The notes beneath the pieces are model-generated. The model was not told the DNA's origin. It saw only the letters and a program-made list of their open reading frames with translations, and ran no database searches. A DNA stretch of 64,000 nt from CAMFLJ01 sp965279255 (GTDB lineage: Bacteria > Actinomycetota > Acidimicrobiia > Acidimicrobiales > Acidimicrobilacustridaceae), in assembly GCA_965279255.1 (NCBI GenBank), contig OZ257146.1, positions 496,001 through 560,000 of the forward strand, written 5' to 3'. This document shows positions 25,413 through 33,970 of the stretch, piece after piece; within the stretch, counting starts at the first letter, position 1; every line of letters begins with the position of its first letter. Made by a program: the position numbers and the translations under genes.

Positions 25413-26618
25413 GTGAGCGCCTACCTCGACCATGCGGCCACCACGCCGATGCGCCCCGAGGCCATCGACGCCATGTTGCCGTTCCTCGACATGCGCTTCG
25501 CCAACCCCTCGGGCGCCCACCGCATGGCCCGCGACGCCCGCCGGGCCATCGACGACGCCCGTGACGTGATCGCCGAGCTCATCGGCGCCAAGCCGGGCGA
25601 GGTCGTGTTCACCAGCGGCGGCACCGAGTCCGACAACCTGGCCGTGTTCGGCGCCGGCCGGGCCGGGGCCCCCGGCCTCACCGCCTCCCACGGCACCGTC
25701 GTGTGCTCGGCCGTCGAGCACCACGCCGTGCTCGACCCGGTGCTGGCCCTCGGCGGGCGAACCGTCGCCGTCGACGCCGCCGGTCGCCTCGACCTCGATC
25801 ACCTCGCCACCGTGCTGGAGGCCGAGGCCGCTCGCGCCGCCGCGGGCGAGAGCGCCGGGGTGAGGCTCGTCTCGGTCATGGCGGCCAACAACGAGGTCGG
25901 CACCGTCCAGCCCCTCGCCGAGGTGGCCGAGCTCGTCCGCCGCCTGGCCCCCGACGCCGTGCTGCACACCGACGCCGTGCAGGCCTTCTGCTGGACCGAC
26001 GTGGCCGAGCTCACGTCGGTCGCCGACCTCGTCAGCCTCAGCGCCCACAAGTTCGGCGGCCCCAAGGGCGTCGGCGTGCTCGTCGTCCGCGACGGCGTCG
26101 CCCTCACCCCTCGCCAGATGGGTGGGGGCCAGGAGCGGGGTCACCGCTCGGGCACCCAGAACGTGCCCGGCATCGTCGCCGCCGGGGTGGCTGCCCGCCT
26201 CTCGGTCGAGGGCCGCGACGACGAGGTCGAGCGCACCGCCAAGATGCGCGACCGCCTGCTCGACGGACTGATCGCCAGCGTGCCCGGTCTCATCGAGACC
26301 GGTGCCGTCGCCGGGCCCGGTGGCCCCGACCGTGGCGGCCGGGTGGCCGGCACCGCCCACGTCTGCATCGAGGGCGTCGAGAGCGAGGCCCTGCTGTTCC
26401 TGCTCGAGCGGTCGGAGGTCTACGCCTCTGCCGCCTCGTCGTGCTCCAGCGGCGCCATGGAGACGTCCCACGTGCTCGAGGCCATGGCCGTGCCGCCCGA
26501 GCTGCGCGGGGGCTCGCTGCGCCTCTCCCTGGGATGGTCCACCACCGAGGCCGAGGTCGACCACGCCCTCGCCGTGGTGCCGCCTGCCGTCGAGCGCCTC
26601 CGCGCCGGCGGGCTCTAG
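25413..26618 (+). CDS. iscS: Cysteine desulfurase
   Basis: A 401-residue class V PLP enzyme that removes sulfur from cysteine and hands it to Fe-S assembly and tRNA thiolation. Visible are the start YLDHAATTPMRPEA, VEHHAVL (PLP-stacking His), the PLP-binding Lys in SLSAHKFGGPKG, HRSGTQN, and the loop with active-site Cys in SSCSSGAMETSHVL. GTG 25413 is chosen over TTG 25404 because TAGCCT lies 8 bases upstream and the protein then starts close to the family norm. It is followed 13 bp later by mnmA, its natural sulfur acceptor. Confidence 0.94.
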   Translation: MSAYLDHAATTPMRPEAIDAMLPFLDMRFANPSGAHRMARDARRAIDDARDVIAELIGAKPGEVVFTSGGTESDNLAVFGAGRAGAPGLTASHGTVVCSAVEHHAVLDPVLALGGRTVAVDAAGRLDLDHLATVLEAEAARAAAGESAGVRLVSVMAANNEVGTVQPLAEVAELVRRLAPDAVLHTDAVQAFCWTDVAELTSVADLVSLSAHKFGGPKGVGVLVVRDGVALTPRQMGGGQERGHRSGTQNVPGIVAAGVAARLSVEGRDDEVERTAKMRDRLLDGLIASVPGLIETGAVAGPGGPDRGGRVAGTAHVCIEGVESEALLFLLERSEVYASAASSCSSGAMETSHVLEAMAVPPELRGGSLRLSLGWSTTEAEVDHALAVVPPAVERLRAGGL

Positions 26619-26631
26619 GTCGGCGGCCGCC

Positions 26632-27702
26632 GTGCAGGTGCTCGTCGCCATGTCGGGCGGCGTCGATTCCTCGGTCGCCGCGGCCATGCTGGCCGACGAC
26701 GGACACGAGGTCGTCGGCGTCACCCTCAAGCTCTGGGGCGGCGACTCCGACTCCGGGTGCTGCTCGGTCAGCGACGTCGACGACGCCCGCCGGGTGGCCG
26801 ACCAGCTCGGGGTCGAGCACCTGGTCTTCAACTTCGGCGACGACTTCACCACCCACGTGGTGGCGCCCTACGTGGCCGACCACGCCGCCGGGCTCACCCC
26901 GAACCCGTGCATCGAGTGCAACCGCCACCTGAAGTTCGACCGCCTCCTGCGCCGGGCCGACGTGCTCGGGTTCGACGCCGTCGCCACCGGCCACCACGCC
27001 CGCATCGAGCGGGTCGGTCCCGGCGGTGAGCCCCGCATCGTCCGTGGCGTCGACGACCGCAAGGACCAGAGCTACGTGATCCACATGCTCACCGGCCCCC
27101 AGCTCGAGCGGGTGATGCTCCCGATCGGCGCCATGACCAAGGACGAGGTCCGAGCACGGGCCGTCGAGCTCGGCATGCGCACCGCCGACAAGCCCGACAG
27201 CCAGGACGTGTGCTTCATCTCCCACACCGGGGGAGGGCGCTCGACGTTCCTCGGGGCCCGCATCCCGCTGCGCCCCGGTCGCCTGGTCGACGCGGCCGGT
27301 GCCGAGGTGGGAACCGTCGACGCGGTCGAGCTGGTCACCGTCGGGCAGCGACGGGGGCTCGGGCTCGGCGGCGACGGTGAGCCCCGCTATGCGGTGTCGG
27401 TCGACGTGCCCTCGGCGACGGTCGTGGTCGGGGCAGCCGACGAGCTGAAGGTCGATGCCGAGTCGCTGACCGGCGTGGTGTGGGCCGACGAGGCCGCCCG
27501 CCTGACCGCCCTCTCCGGCAGGGGCGTCACGGCCCAGGCCAGCGCCCACGGCTCACCGATCGAGGTGGCCGATGTCGACGAGTGCGACGCCGGAGGCCTC
27601 CTGGTGCGGTGGGCCGTGCCCCAGCGCCGGGTCGCGCCCGGCCAGAGCGTGGTGCTCTACGAGGGCGACACCGTCCTCGGCGGCGGCACCGTCACCCGCT
27701 GA
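26632..27702 (+). CDS. mnmA: tRNA-specific 2-thiouridylase
   Basis: A 356-residue enzyme that thiolates U34 of tRNA Glu, Gln and Lys. The ATP PP-loop SGGVDSSVAAAML is at about residues 8-20. The two catalytic Cys residues are in NPCIECNRHLKFD and DSQDVCFIS. The KDQSYVIHMLT region and a C-terminal beta-barrel ending VLYEGDTVLGGGTV are typical. GTG 26632 lies 13 bp after iscS and the pair is probably one transcript; adjacent iscS-mnmA genes are found in mycobacteria too. Confidence 0.95.
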   Translation: MQVLVAMSGGVDSSVAAAMLADDGHEVVGVTLKLWGGDSDSGCCSVSDVDDARRVADQLGVEHLVFNFGDDFTTHVVAPYVADHAAGLTPNPCIECNRHLKFDRLLRRADVLGFDAVATGHHARIERVGPGGEPRIVRGVDDRKDQSYVIHMLTGPQLERVMLPIGAMTKDEVRARAVELGMRTADKPDSQDVCFISHTGGGRSTFLGARIPLRPGRLVDAAGAEVGTVDAVELVTVGQRRGLGLGGDGEPRYAVSVDVPSATVVVGAADELKVDAESLTGVVWADEAARLTALSGRGVTAQASAHGSPIEVADVDECDAGGLLVRWAVPQRRVAPGQSVVLYEGDTVLGGGTVTR

Positions 27703-27711
27703 GCGAGGGGC

Positions 27712-28005
27712 TCAGTCGACGGGCGTCGGGGCGAGCTCGTCCGCCGCGGCACCCTTCGTGCGCAGGACGAAGAGGCAGGCCGCCGCCCACACGATCACGA
27801 GGCCGATCCAGATGGCGGCCTGGGTGAGGATGGACCTCCCGTCGGGGCCGTCGAACGTGTAGATCACCCCGCTGTTCGGGGCGTAGTTGAACCAGCCGCC
27901 GCCGCTGCCCGGGGTCTCCCACCACCACGCCCGCGCCGCGAAGCCGAGCACGACCATCACCGCACCGATCGCCACGCAGACGATCGCCTTCTGCCCGCTG
28001 TTCAT
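27712..28005 (-). CDS. Small hypothetical membrane protein
   Basis: A 97-residue protein with two hydrophobic helices (about residues 5-27 and 62-84). The loop between them carries WWWETPGSGGGWFNYAPNSG, which probably faces outside. No family recognised. ATG 28005 is chosen because the longer frame upstream runs into the 28052 gene region. It ends 9 bp after the convergent mnmA stop and may be co-transcribed with the membrane gene upstream (47-bp gap). Confidence 0.6.
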   Translation of the reverse strand: MNSGQKAIVCVAIGAVMVVLGFAARAWWWETPGSGGGWFNYAPNSGVIYTFDGPDGRSILTQAAIWIGLVIVWAAACLFVLRTKGAAADELAPTPVD

Positions 28006-28051
28006 CCGCACCCCGGGGATCCTACGAGGGGTGCGCCGCCCCCGCCCGGCC

Positions 28052-28954
28052 TCAGTCGACGAGGAGTCGGCGGCGCCTGGCCTCCTCGAGGACCCAACCC
28101 GGACGGCTGGGGGCGAAGAGCACCGACTCGACCTCGACCGGGTCGATGGTCGCCTGGCCGCCACCGAAGCGCCGGGGCGGCGCCGGGATGATGAGGTCGG
28201 GCTCGGTGAGGCGCAGCTCGAGGGCGAGGCCGATGGCCCCGACCGTGAGGTCGTTGGCGCGGGTGTCGGCCGGGGCGGGGCCGATGGAGTCGACCCGCTG
28301 GCGTTGCACCAGCAACGAGTCGGTGAGCGCCATGTTGTCGACCACCACGACCCCGGCGGGCACGAACACGAACCAGCGCTGCGAGAGGCGGTGGAGGATG
28401 CGCACGCCGAGGGCGGCGAGGGACCACCCCACGACGAGGGCGATGCCGCCCCCGATCCACTGGCGGGCGCCCAGCAGCATCGGGCCGGCGACGACGCCGA
28501 CGACGATCACGATCCACGTGAGCTCGATCGGGCCGAGCAGCAGGACGCCGGGCGGGCGCAGGGGCATGCGGCGCTCGTCGCCATACGACGATCCGTTCAC
28601 CATCCGGTCGCCGACGGGGGCCGACAGGGCGATCACGGTGGCGAGGGTGGTCATGCCCATGGCCACCGACTCCGCGGCCGACGCGCCGTCGGGAACGACC
28701 AGCGCGGCCCACATGGCGGCGGCGATCGAGGCGGGGGCGAGGACGCGGATGGCGGTGAGCGAGACGGTGCTCGGGACCAGGGCGGCGATGAGCCCGATCG
28801 CCCAGAACGCCCACAGGCCGATGGTGGCGACGAGCTGCACCGATCGACTGCGCGGGTCGAGGGCGTCGCCGAAGGAAGGCCCCGCCACGAAGGGGAGGAC
28901 GAGCCAGGCGATCGCTGTCGCCCACCGGCCGAAGTGCTGAGTCGCGGTGGTCAT
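28052..28954 (-). CDS. Hypothetical multi-pass membrane protein
   Basis: A 300-residue protein with about six hydrophobic helices in the first 190 residues. A C-terminal soluble part of ~110 residues follows (LSQRWFVFVPAGVVVVDNMAL onwards), which reads like a small beta-domain, possibly PH-like. No specific family recognised. ATG 28954 is chosen because the upstream extension is Pro/Gly-rich and overlaps the promoter region of the opposite genes. Divergent from the small ORF at 29055. Confidence 0.65.
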   Translation of the reverse strand: MTTATQHFGRWATAIAWLVLPFVAGPSFGDALDPRSRSVQLVATIGLWAFWAIGLIAALVPSTVSLTAIRVLAPASIAAAMWAALVVPDGASAAESVAMGMTTLATVIALSAPVGDRMVNGSSYGDERRMPLRPPGVLLLGPIELTWIVIVVGVVAGPMLLGARQWIGGGIALVVGWSLAALGVRILHRLSQRWFVFVPAGVVVVDNMALTDSLLVQRQRVDSIGPAPADTRANDLTVGAIGLALELRLTEPDLIIPAPPRRFGGGQATIDPVEVESVLFAPSRPGWVLEEARRRRLLVD

Positions 28955-28966
28955 CGGGGCTGAGAT

Positions 28967-28996
28967 TTGCCCAACCACCCCTCGGGTCGCTATTCC
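28967..28996 (+). promoter_or_regulatory. Candidate promoter for the 29055 ORF and MetE-like gene
   Basis: TTGCCC (28967-28972) and TATTCC (28991-28996) are separated by 18 bp and resemble sigma70-type -35 and -10 boxes. They lie about 60 bp before the strong ribosome binding site of the small ORF. Sequence evidence only. Confidence 0.4.
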
Positions 28997-29054
28997 AGTG
29001 ACGTCCGACACACCTGGTGGGGTGGTCTCGGAACCGGCCCGAGGAGGGATCGAC

Positions 29055-29156
29055 ATGGCACACGTGCAGCAGGAGCCCGGTCTCCGGGGCCGCGCGCGGG
29101 ACCGTCATCCGCTCGTCGCCGCCGCTCATGGCAGCCGCCGGGACATCGTCCGATGA
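29055..29156 (+). CDS. Small ORF (33 aa) coupled to the MetE-like gene
   Basis: An ATG at 29055 is preceded by a strong ribosome binding site (GAGGAGGG, 29040-29047). The 33-residue product starts MAHVQQEPGLRGRARDRH and is basic, with no hydrophobic segment. Its TGA overlaps the ATG of the next gene (ATGA at 29153-29156). The MetE-like gene itself has no good ribosome binding site, so this ORF is probably translated and feeds ribosomes into it. I do not recognise the peptide. Confidence 0.5.
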   Translation: MAHVQQEPGLRGRARDRHPLVAAAHGSRRDIVR

Positions 29157-30172
29157 CACCCCCGAACGCGCACCTCTCGCTGCCCGCCGGGCTCTCCACC
29201 GGCATCGGGCACCTGCCCCACTGCGACCCCGGCGAAGCCGTCGAGTTCGTGCTGCGCCACAACCCCCGCCTGCCCGCCGCACCGGCGTTGCCGGCCCGCT
29301 CGCGTCGTGAGGGCATGGTCGCCCAGGCCGCCGCCGGCATCCAGGGCGTGACCGTGCACGACGACGGCACCCTCGACCTCGACCCGTCGCTCATCGACCC
29401 CGAGGCCCCTCTCGGCGACCTCGACTTCGCCGGGGACGCCTACGGCGGGCTGCGGGCGTTCCTCACCGCGGTGGCCGACCGCGACGGACCGATCAAGGTC
29501 TCGCTCACTGGCCCCGTCACCCTCGGCGTCGCCCTGCACGCCGCCGGCCTCGACGCCGACCTCGCCTTCGCCGTCGCAGGGGCGGCGGTCCGGCGCCGGG
29601 CGGCGGCCCTCGTCGACCATCTGCTCCGGCGGGTGCCGCAGGCCCAGCTCGTGGTGTTCGTCGACGAGCCGGCGATGGCGAGCCTCACCGAGAAGGGCTT
29701 CCCGATCGGGCCCACCGAGGGTGTCGACCTCGTCTCGGGCGCCATGGCCGTCATCGAGCGGGTGGCGGTCACCGGCCTGCACTGCTGCCACCCGGCCGAC
29801 TACCGGCTGCTGCTCGGGGCCGGCCCCCGCATCCTCTCCATCCCCGTCGACGGGGGCATCGAGCGCCACGCCGGCCTCCTCGGCGACCACCTCGACCGTG
29901 GGGGCTGGGTCGCCTGGGGCGCGGTGCCCACCGACGGCCCCATCGGGCCCACGGTGGAGCGGCTGTGGCGTCGCCTGTCGTCGGTGTGGTGCGACCTCTC
30001 GGCCGACGGCTGCGACCCGGTCCTGTTGCGCACCAACGCCATGATCACGCCGGTCTGCGGGCTGTCCCACCACGGGGTCACCCAGGCCGAGCAGGTCATG
30101 GAGCTCACCGGCCGCCTGGCCTCACGCCTGCAGGACCAGGCCACCGGCGTCCGCCTCGCCACCGGCGCCTGA
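29153..30172 (+). CDS. Methionine synthase (B12-independent)-like protein
   Basis: A 339-residue protein resembling the catalytic half of cobalamin-independent methionine synthase (MetE C-terminal/UROD-like barrel): STGIGHLPHCDP at the start, PIKVSLTGPVTLG, QLVVFVDEPAMASL, LHCCHPADY and a late CGLSHHGV. It is far shorter than full MetE and lacks its N-terminal domain, so it probably does not use polyglutamyl-methyltetrahydrofolate in the standard way. A homologue of this type lies between trmU and ligA in Mycobacterium tuberculosis (Rv3015c), the same order as here. ATG 29153 overlaps the small ORF. True substrate unknown. Confidence 0.8.
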   Translation: MTPPNAHLSLPAGLSTGIGHLPHCDPGEAVEFVLRHNPRLPAAPALPARSRREGMVAQAAAGIQGVTVHDDGTLDLDPSLIDPEAPLGDLDFAGDAYGGLRAFLTAVADRDGPIKVSLTGPVTLGVALHAAGLDADLAFAVAGAAVRRRAAALVDHLLRRVPQAQLVVFVDEPAMASLTEKGFPIGPTEGVDLVSGAMAVIERVAVTGLHCCHPADYRLLLGAGPRILSIPVDGGIERHAGLLGDHLDRGGWVAWGAVPTDGPIGPTVERLWRRLSSVWCDLSADGCDPVLLRTNAMITPVCGLSHHGVTQAEQVMELTGRLASRLQDQATGVRLATGA

Positions 30173-30194
30173 CACCCTCAGACCTCCTCACCCC

Positions 30195-30492
30195 GTGGCT
30201 CGTTCGAGCACGTCCCAGCGTGCTGAGACGAGCCACGCCCTCGTGCGGCGCCGGCCCGGTGGCTCGTTCGAGCACGTCCCAGCGTGCTGAGACGAGCCAC
30301 GCCCTCGTGCGGCGCCGGCCCGGTGGCTCGTTCGGGCACGTCCGAGCGTGCTGAGACGAGCCACGCCCTCGTACGGCGCCGGCCCGGTGGCTCGTTCGGG
30401 CACGTCCGAGCGTGCTGAGACGAGCCACGCCCTCGTACGGCGCCGGCCCGGTGGCTCGTTCGGGCACGTCCCAGCGTGCTGAGACGAGCCAC
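30195..30492. repeat. Array of five 42-bp palindromes with a 64-bp period
   Basis: Copies lie at 30195-30236, 30259-30300, 30323-30364, 30387-30428 and 30451-30492. Each has outer arms GTGGCTCGT/ACGAGCCAC and inner arms RGCACG/CGTGCT. The 22-bp spacers are nearly identical (GCCCTCGTRCGGCGCCGGCC, then CG), differing at one position. Inner-arm variants occur: A-T pair in copies 1-2, G-T wobble in 3-5. The array fills the 332-bp gap between the convergent MetE-like and permease genes, and I see nothing else there. It is not a CRISPR, because the spacers are the same. Confidence 0.95.
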
Positions 30493-30504
30493 CGGGTGCA
30501 GGGG

Positions 30505-33063
30505 TCAGTCGCCGGCGATGGCGTCGAGCACGTGGAGGCGTGAGGCCCGACGAGCGGGACGGACCGCTGCGACCACGCCGGCCAAGGCGCCGACCACCGT
30601 GATCACCACCATCTGGCCGACCGGGACGGTGAAGACGGGGATGTTCAGCGTCTCGCCCCCGGCCTTCACCAGGCCCCATCCGATGAGGGTGCCGAGGCCG
30701 AGGCCGGCGATCACCCCGAAGGTGGCGACCACGGCCGACTCCCAGCGGATCATCGACCGCAGCTGACGGCGCGTCTGGCCCACGGCCCGCAGCACGCCGA
30801 GCTCCCGGGTCCGCTCGTGGATCGAGAGGGTGAGCGTGTTGGCGATGCCGATCAGGGCGATGAGCACCGCCACGGCCAGCAGCACGTAGACGGTCGTGAG
30901 CACCTGGTTGAGCTCCTTGCCGACGCTGTCCAGGTACTCCTGGCGGGTCTCGACGCTCGGTGCCCCGGCGGTGCGGGCGAGGGCGGTGACCTCGGCGTCG
31001 GCGGCGGTGAGGTCGACGCCGTCGGCCAGGCCGACCAGCACGGTCTGGGCCCCGAGCACCTGGGTGGCGTGGGCGTCCCAGAGAGCTGAGGGCACGATCA
31101 GGTCACCCAGCGCGCTCTTGGACTCGTAGATCGCCCCGACCGTGACCGGGAGGGTGGTGCCGTCGGCGAACCCGACGGGCACGGTCGAGCCGACCGACCA
31201 CCCGTGCTCGCGGGCCGAGTACCTCGACACCGCGACCTGGTCGGGGCCGAGGTCGGTGATCGACCCGTCGACCACCCCGAGGTCGGAGACGGCACCGAGC
31301 GTCGCCGGATCGGTGATGGTGGCCATGGAGGTGCTGCCGTCGAAGGAGAGGGCCCCGAACGACAGGGCGCTCACCGTCTGCACGCCGTCGACGCCGGCGA
31401 TGTCCTGCACGAGGGCCGGGGGTAGGCCGCTTCCGGCGAACGAGGTGGTGCGCACGACCAGGTCGGTGTCACCGAACGAGCGGGTGACCTCGTCGTCGAT
31501 CGAGCTGCGCAGCGACGACCCGAAGACGGTGAACACCGCGACCACGCCGATGCCGATGACGAGCGCGGTCGCCGTGCCGGCGGTGCGTCGCGGGTTGCGG
31601 ACGGCGTTCTCCTGGGCGAGCTGCCCGGTGACGCCCTTGAGCAGCCGGGCGGGCGCTCCGAGCAGCCGGCCGGCCGGGCGGGCCAGCACCGGGCCGAGCA
31701 GCACGAAGGCGACGAGGGCGAGCATCGAGCCGATCCCGACCTGCCCCAGGCTGCCCTTGTCGGTGGCGCCGAGCACGACGAGCCCGACGCCGGCGACGGC
31801 GGCCACGAGGCCGGCACCGATCCGGGCCCGTCCGATGCGGGTCGCCTCGACGGCGGTGGCCCGCAGCGCGGCGAGGGGGGAGGTGCGGGCCGACTGCAGC
31901 GCGGGGCCGAGGGCCGCCACCATCGTCACGCCGAGGCCGACGACCACCGGCACGAGGATGCTGGCCGTCCCGATGACGAGCGACGCGGAGGGCAGGCCGG
32001 CGCCGGCGGCGCCGAGTGCGGCCATCAACCCGACGGCCAGGGCGACGCCGAGGCCGATGCCGACCACCGTGGCCAGCACCCCGACCACGAGAGCCTCGAG
32101 CACCACCGAGCCCAGGACCTGGCCTCGGGTGGCGCCGATCGCCCGCAGCAGGGCCGACTCACGGCTGCGCTGGGCGGCGACGATCGAGAAGGTGTTGTGG
32201 ATGCTGAACGAGGCGACGACGAGGGCGACGCCGGCGAACACCAGCAGCATCGTGCGCATCACGGTCAGGAAGTCGTCCTCGATGGAGCGGAGCTGCTCGG
32301 CGCTCAGCGCCGTGCCGGTGATGGCCTCGGTCCCGGCGGGGAGCGCGGCGGAGATCCGTCCGGCGAGCTCGTCCTCGCCGACGCCCGGCTCGGCCGCGAC
32401 CCGGATCTCGTCGACCCCCGGCCGCCCACCGCCGAGCAGGCGCGCGGCGTCGGCTGCGGCGAACCCGGTGTAGGTGGCGCCGGCCATGCTGTCGTTGTCG
32501 CCGAAGGCGACGATGCCCACGACCACGACGGGCACCTGGTCGGGCAGCAGCACGGTGGTCGTGTCACCCACGGCCAGCTTCGCGGCGTCGGCCGCGGCGC
32601 GGTCGATGACCACCTCGACGGGGCCGCCGGTCGCGGTCGCCTGGGGGGCGCGGCCCTCGGCGATCCGGTACGGCTCGAGCGCGGGATCGTCGATCCAGCC
32701 CGAGCCCATCGTGGGCGGTCCCTGACCTCCGACCGCGCTGCCGTCGGAGCCCACGAGCTGGGCCGGTCCGGACACGACGGCCTCGGCGGCGGCCACTCCG
32801 GGCACGGCCCGGACCGTGTCGACCACCGACGGGTCGACGACGCCGCGCTGGGCGTCGTCACCGCTGCCGATGCTCGTGGCGTTGCGGACGACGACGCTCG
32901 TGCCCTGGTTCGCCGTCGCGAACATCTGGTCGAAGCCGCCGCGGATGGTGTCACCGAGCACGAGGGTGCCGGCGAGGAAGGCGACGCCGAGCACGACGGC
33001 GACGCAGGTGGAGACGAAGCGCCGCTTGTGGCCGGCGATGCCCTTGAAGGTGACGGTCAACAT
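30505..33063 (-). CDS. ABC transporter permease (FtsX/MacB type)
   Basis: An 852-residue permease with two FtsX-like halves. Helix 1 (about residues 15-35) is followed by a large extracytoplasmic domain. Three-helix cores lie near 270-400 and again near 720-840, with ANTLTLSIHERTRELGVLRAVGQTR in the second core, a classic FtsX loop (the first half has SRESALLRAIGATRGQVLG). Such permeases move lipids, peptides or act mechanically on the envelope. ATG 33063 is 5 bp after the ATPase gene; the two form one transporter. It ends 12 bp from the palindrome array. Confidence 0.93.
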   Translation of the reverse strand: MLTVTFKGIAGHKRRFVSTCVAVVLGVAFLAGTLVLGDTIRGGFDQMFATANQGTSVVVRNATSIGSGDDAQRGVVDPSVVDTVRAVPGVAAAEAVVSGPAQLVGSDGSAVGGQGPPTMGSGWIDDPALEPYRIAEGRAPQATATGGPVEVVIDRAAADAAKLAVGDTTTVLLPDQVPVVVVGIVAFGDNDSMAGATYTGFAAADAARLLGGGRPGVDEIRVAAEPGVGEDELAGRISAALPAGTEAITGTALSAEQLRSIEDDFLTVMRTMLLVFAGVALVVASFSIHNTFSIVAAQRSRESALLRAIGATRGQVLGSVVLEALVVGVLATVVGIGLGVALAVGLMAALGAAGAGLPSASLVIGTASILVPVVVGLGVTMVAALGPALQSARTSPLAALRATAVEATRIGRARIGAGLVAAVAGVGLVVLGATDKGSLGQVGIGSMLALVAFVLLGPVLARPAGRLLGAPARLLKGVTGQLAQENAVRNPRRTAGTATALVIGIGVVAVFTVFGSSLRSSIDDEVTRSFGDTDLVVRTTSFAGSGLPPALVQDIAGVDGVQTVSALSFGALSFDGSTSMATITDPATLGAVSDLGVVDGSITDLGPDQVAVSRYSAREHGWSVGSTVPVGFADGTTLPVTVGAIYESKSALGDLIVPSALWDAHATQVLGAQTVLVGLADGVDLTAADAEVTALARTAGAPSVETRQEYLDSVGKELNQVLTTVYVLLAVAVLIALIGIANTLTLSIHERTRELGVLRAVGQTRRQLRSMIRWESAVVATFGVIAGLGLGTLIGWGLVKAGGETLNIPVFTVPVGQMVVITVVGALAGVVAAVRPARRASRLHVLDAIAGD

Positions 33064-33068
33064 GGCGA

Positions 33069-33830
33069 TCAGTCCCCGAAGGCCTTCATGCGCTCGAGCA
33101 CGCGGTCGGCGCTCGGGTCGTCCATGGTGTCGACGACCAGCCCGTCGGCGAGAAAGACCACCCGGTCGGCGTGGGCTGCGGCGGAGGGGTCGTGGGTGAC
33201 CATGACGATCGTCTGGCCGAGGTCGTCGACCGCCCGCCGCATGAGGCCCAGGATCTCGCCGCCGCTGCGCGAGTCGAGGTTGCCGGTGGGCTCGTCGGCG
33301 AATACGACCGAGGGCCGCCCGGCGAGGGCCCGGGCCACGGCGACCCGCTGCTGCTGGCCGCCGGAGAGCTCGGAGGGGCGGTGCCCCACCCGGTCACCGA
33401 GGCTCACGGTGGCGATGAGCGAGTCGAGCCACTCCTTCGGCACCTTGCGCTTGGCCAGGCGGCTGGGGAGGGTGATGTTCTCCAGCGCGGTGAGCGTCGG
33501 CACCAGGTTGAACGCCTGGAACACGAAGCCGATGTGGTCGCGTCGCAGCAGCGTCAGCTCCCTGTCCGAGAGCCGACCCAGGTCGACGTCGCCGAACACG
33601 ATGCGCCCGCCGCTCAGGGTGTCGAGCCCGGCGAGGCAGTGCATGAGCGTCGACTTCCCCGAGCCCGAGGGGCCCATCACCGCGGTGAACCGTCCGCTCT
33701 CGATGGCGAGGTCGACCCCGGCCAGGGCCCGCACCTCGGTGCGCCCGTTGCCGTACACCTTCACCGCCGCCTCGGCCCGCACCGCCACCGAGGTGGTCGT
33801 TCTCGGGGCGTCCGTCGTCGTGGTCGTCAT
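33069..33830 (-). CDS. ABC transporter ATP-binding protein (LolD/MacB type)
   Basis: A 253-residue ATPase. Walker A is GPSGSGKSTLMH (about residues 53-64), Q-loop VFQAFNLVPTLTALEN, signature LSGGQQQRVAVARAL, Walker B VVFADEPTGNLDS and H-loop VTHDPSAAAHADRV. The ADEPTGNLDS form is characteristic of the LolD/MacB/FtsE group that pairs with FtsX-like permeases, here the next gene. ATG 33830 has a GGGAGGA ribosome binding site. A 10+9-bp hairpin separates it from the DUF4097 gene upstream, so its expression may be partly independent. Confidence 0.95.
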   Translation of the reverse strand: MTTTTTDAPRTTTSVAVRAEAAVKVYGNGRTEVRALAGVDLAIESGRFTAVMGPSGSGKSTLMHCLAGLDTLSGGRIVFGDVDLGRLSDRELTLLRRDHIGFVFQAFNLVPTLTALENITLPSRLAKRKVPKEWLDSLIATVSLGDRVGHRPSELSGGQQQRVAVARALAGRPSVVFADEPTGNLDSRSGGEILGLMRRAVDDLGQTIVMVTHDPSAAAHADRVVFLADGLVVDTMDDPSADRVLERMKAFGD

Positions 33831-33906
33831 GGCTGTTCCTCCCGTGGAATCCGTCTCGTTCGTTCTCTCGTCGAACGTACGGATCGGGCGGGGGACCGGC
33901 CATGGT

Positions 33907-33959
33907 GCGACCCGGCGTCGTGGGGGTGGGGAGAACCCCACCCCTCCGGGCCGGGTCGC
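33907..33959. terminator. Strong two-stem hairpin inside the signalling/exporter operon
   Basis: The outer arms GCGACCCGGC (33907-33916) and GCCGGGTCGC (33950-33959) are perfect. The inner arms GGGGTGGGG (33923-33931) and CCCCACCCC (33936-33944) close a 4-base AGAA loop. On the minus strand it lies 12 bp after the DUF4097 stop and 77 bp before the ATPase start. It may attenuate transcription into the ABC genes or mark an operon boundary. Confidence 0.6.
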
Positions 33960-33970
33960 GTTCGTCAGCG

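Noticed and set aside
30195..30492. CRISPR-like regular repeat array
   Set aside because: The 22-bp spacers are nearly identical to each other, the repeats are long palindromes and no cas genes are nearby.
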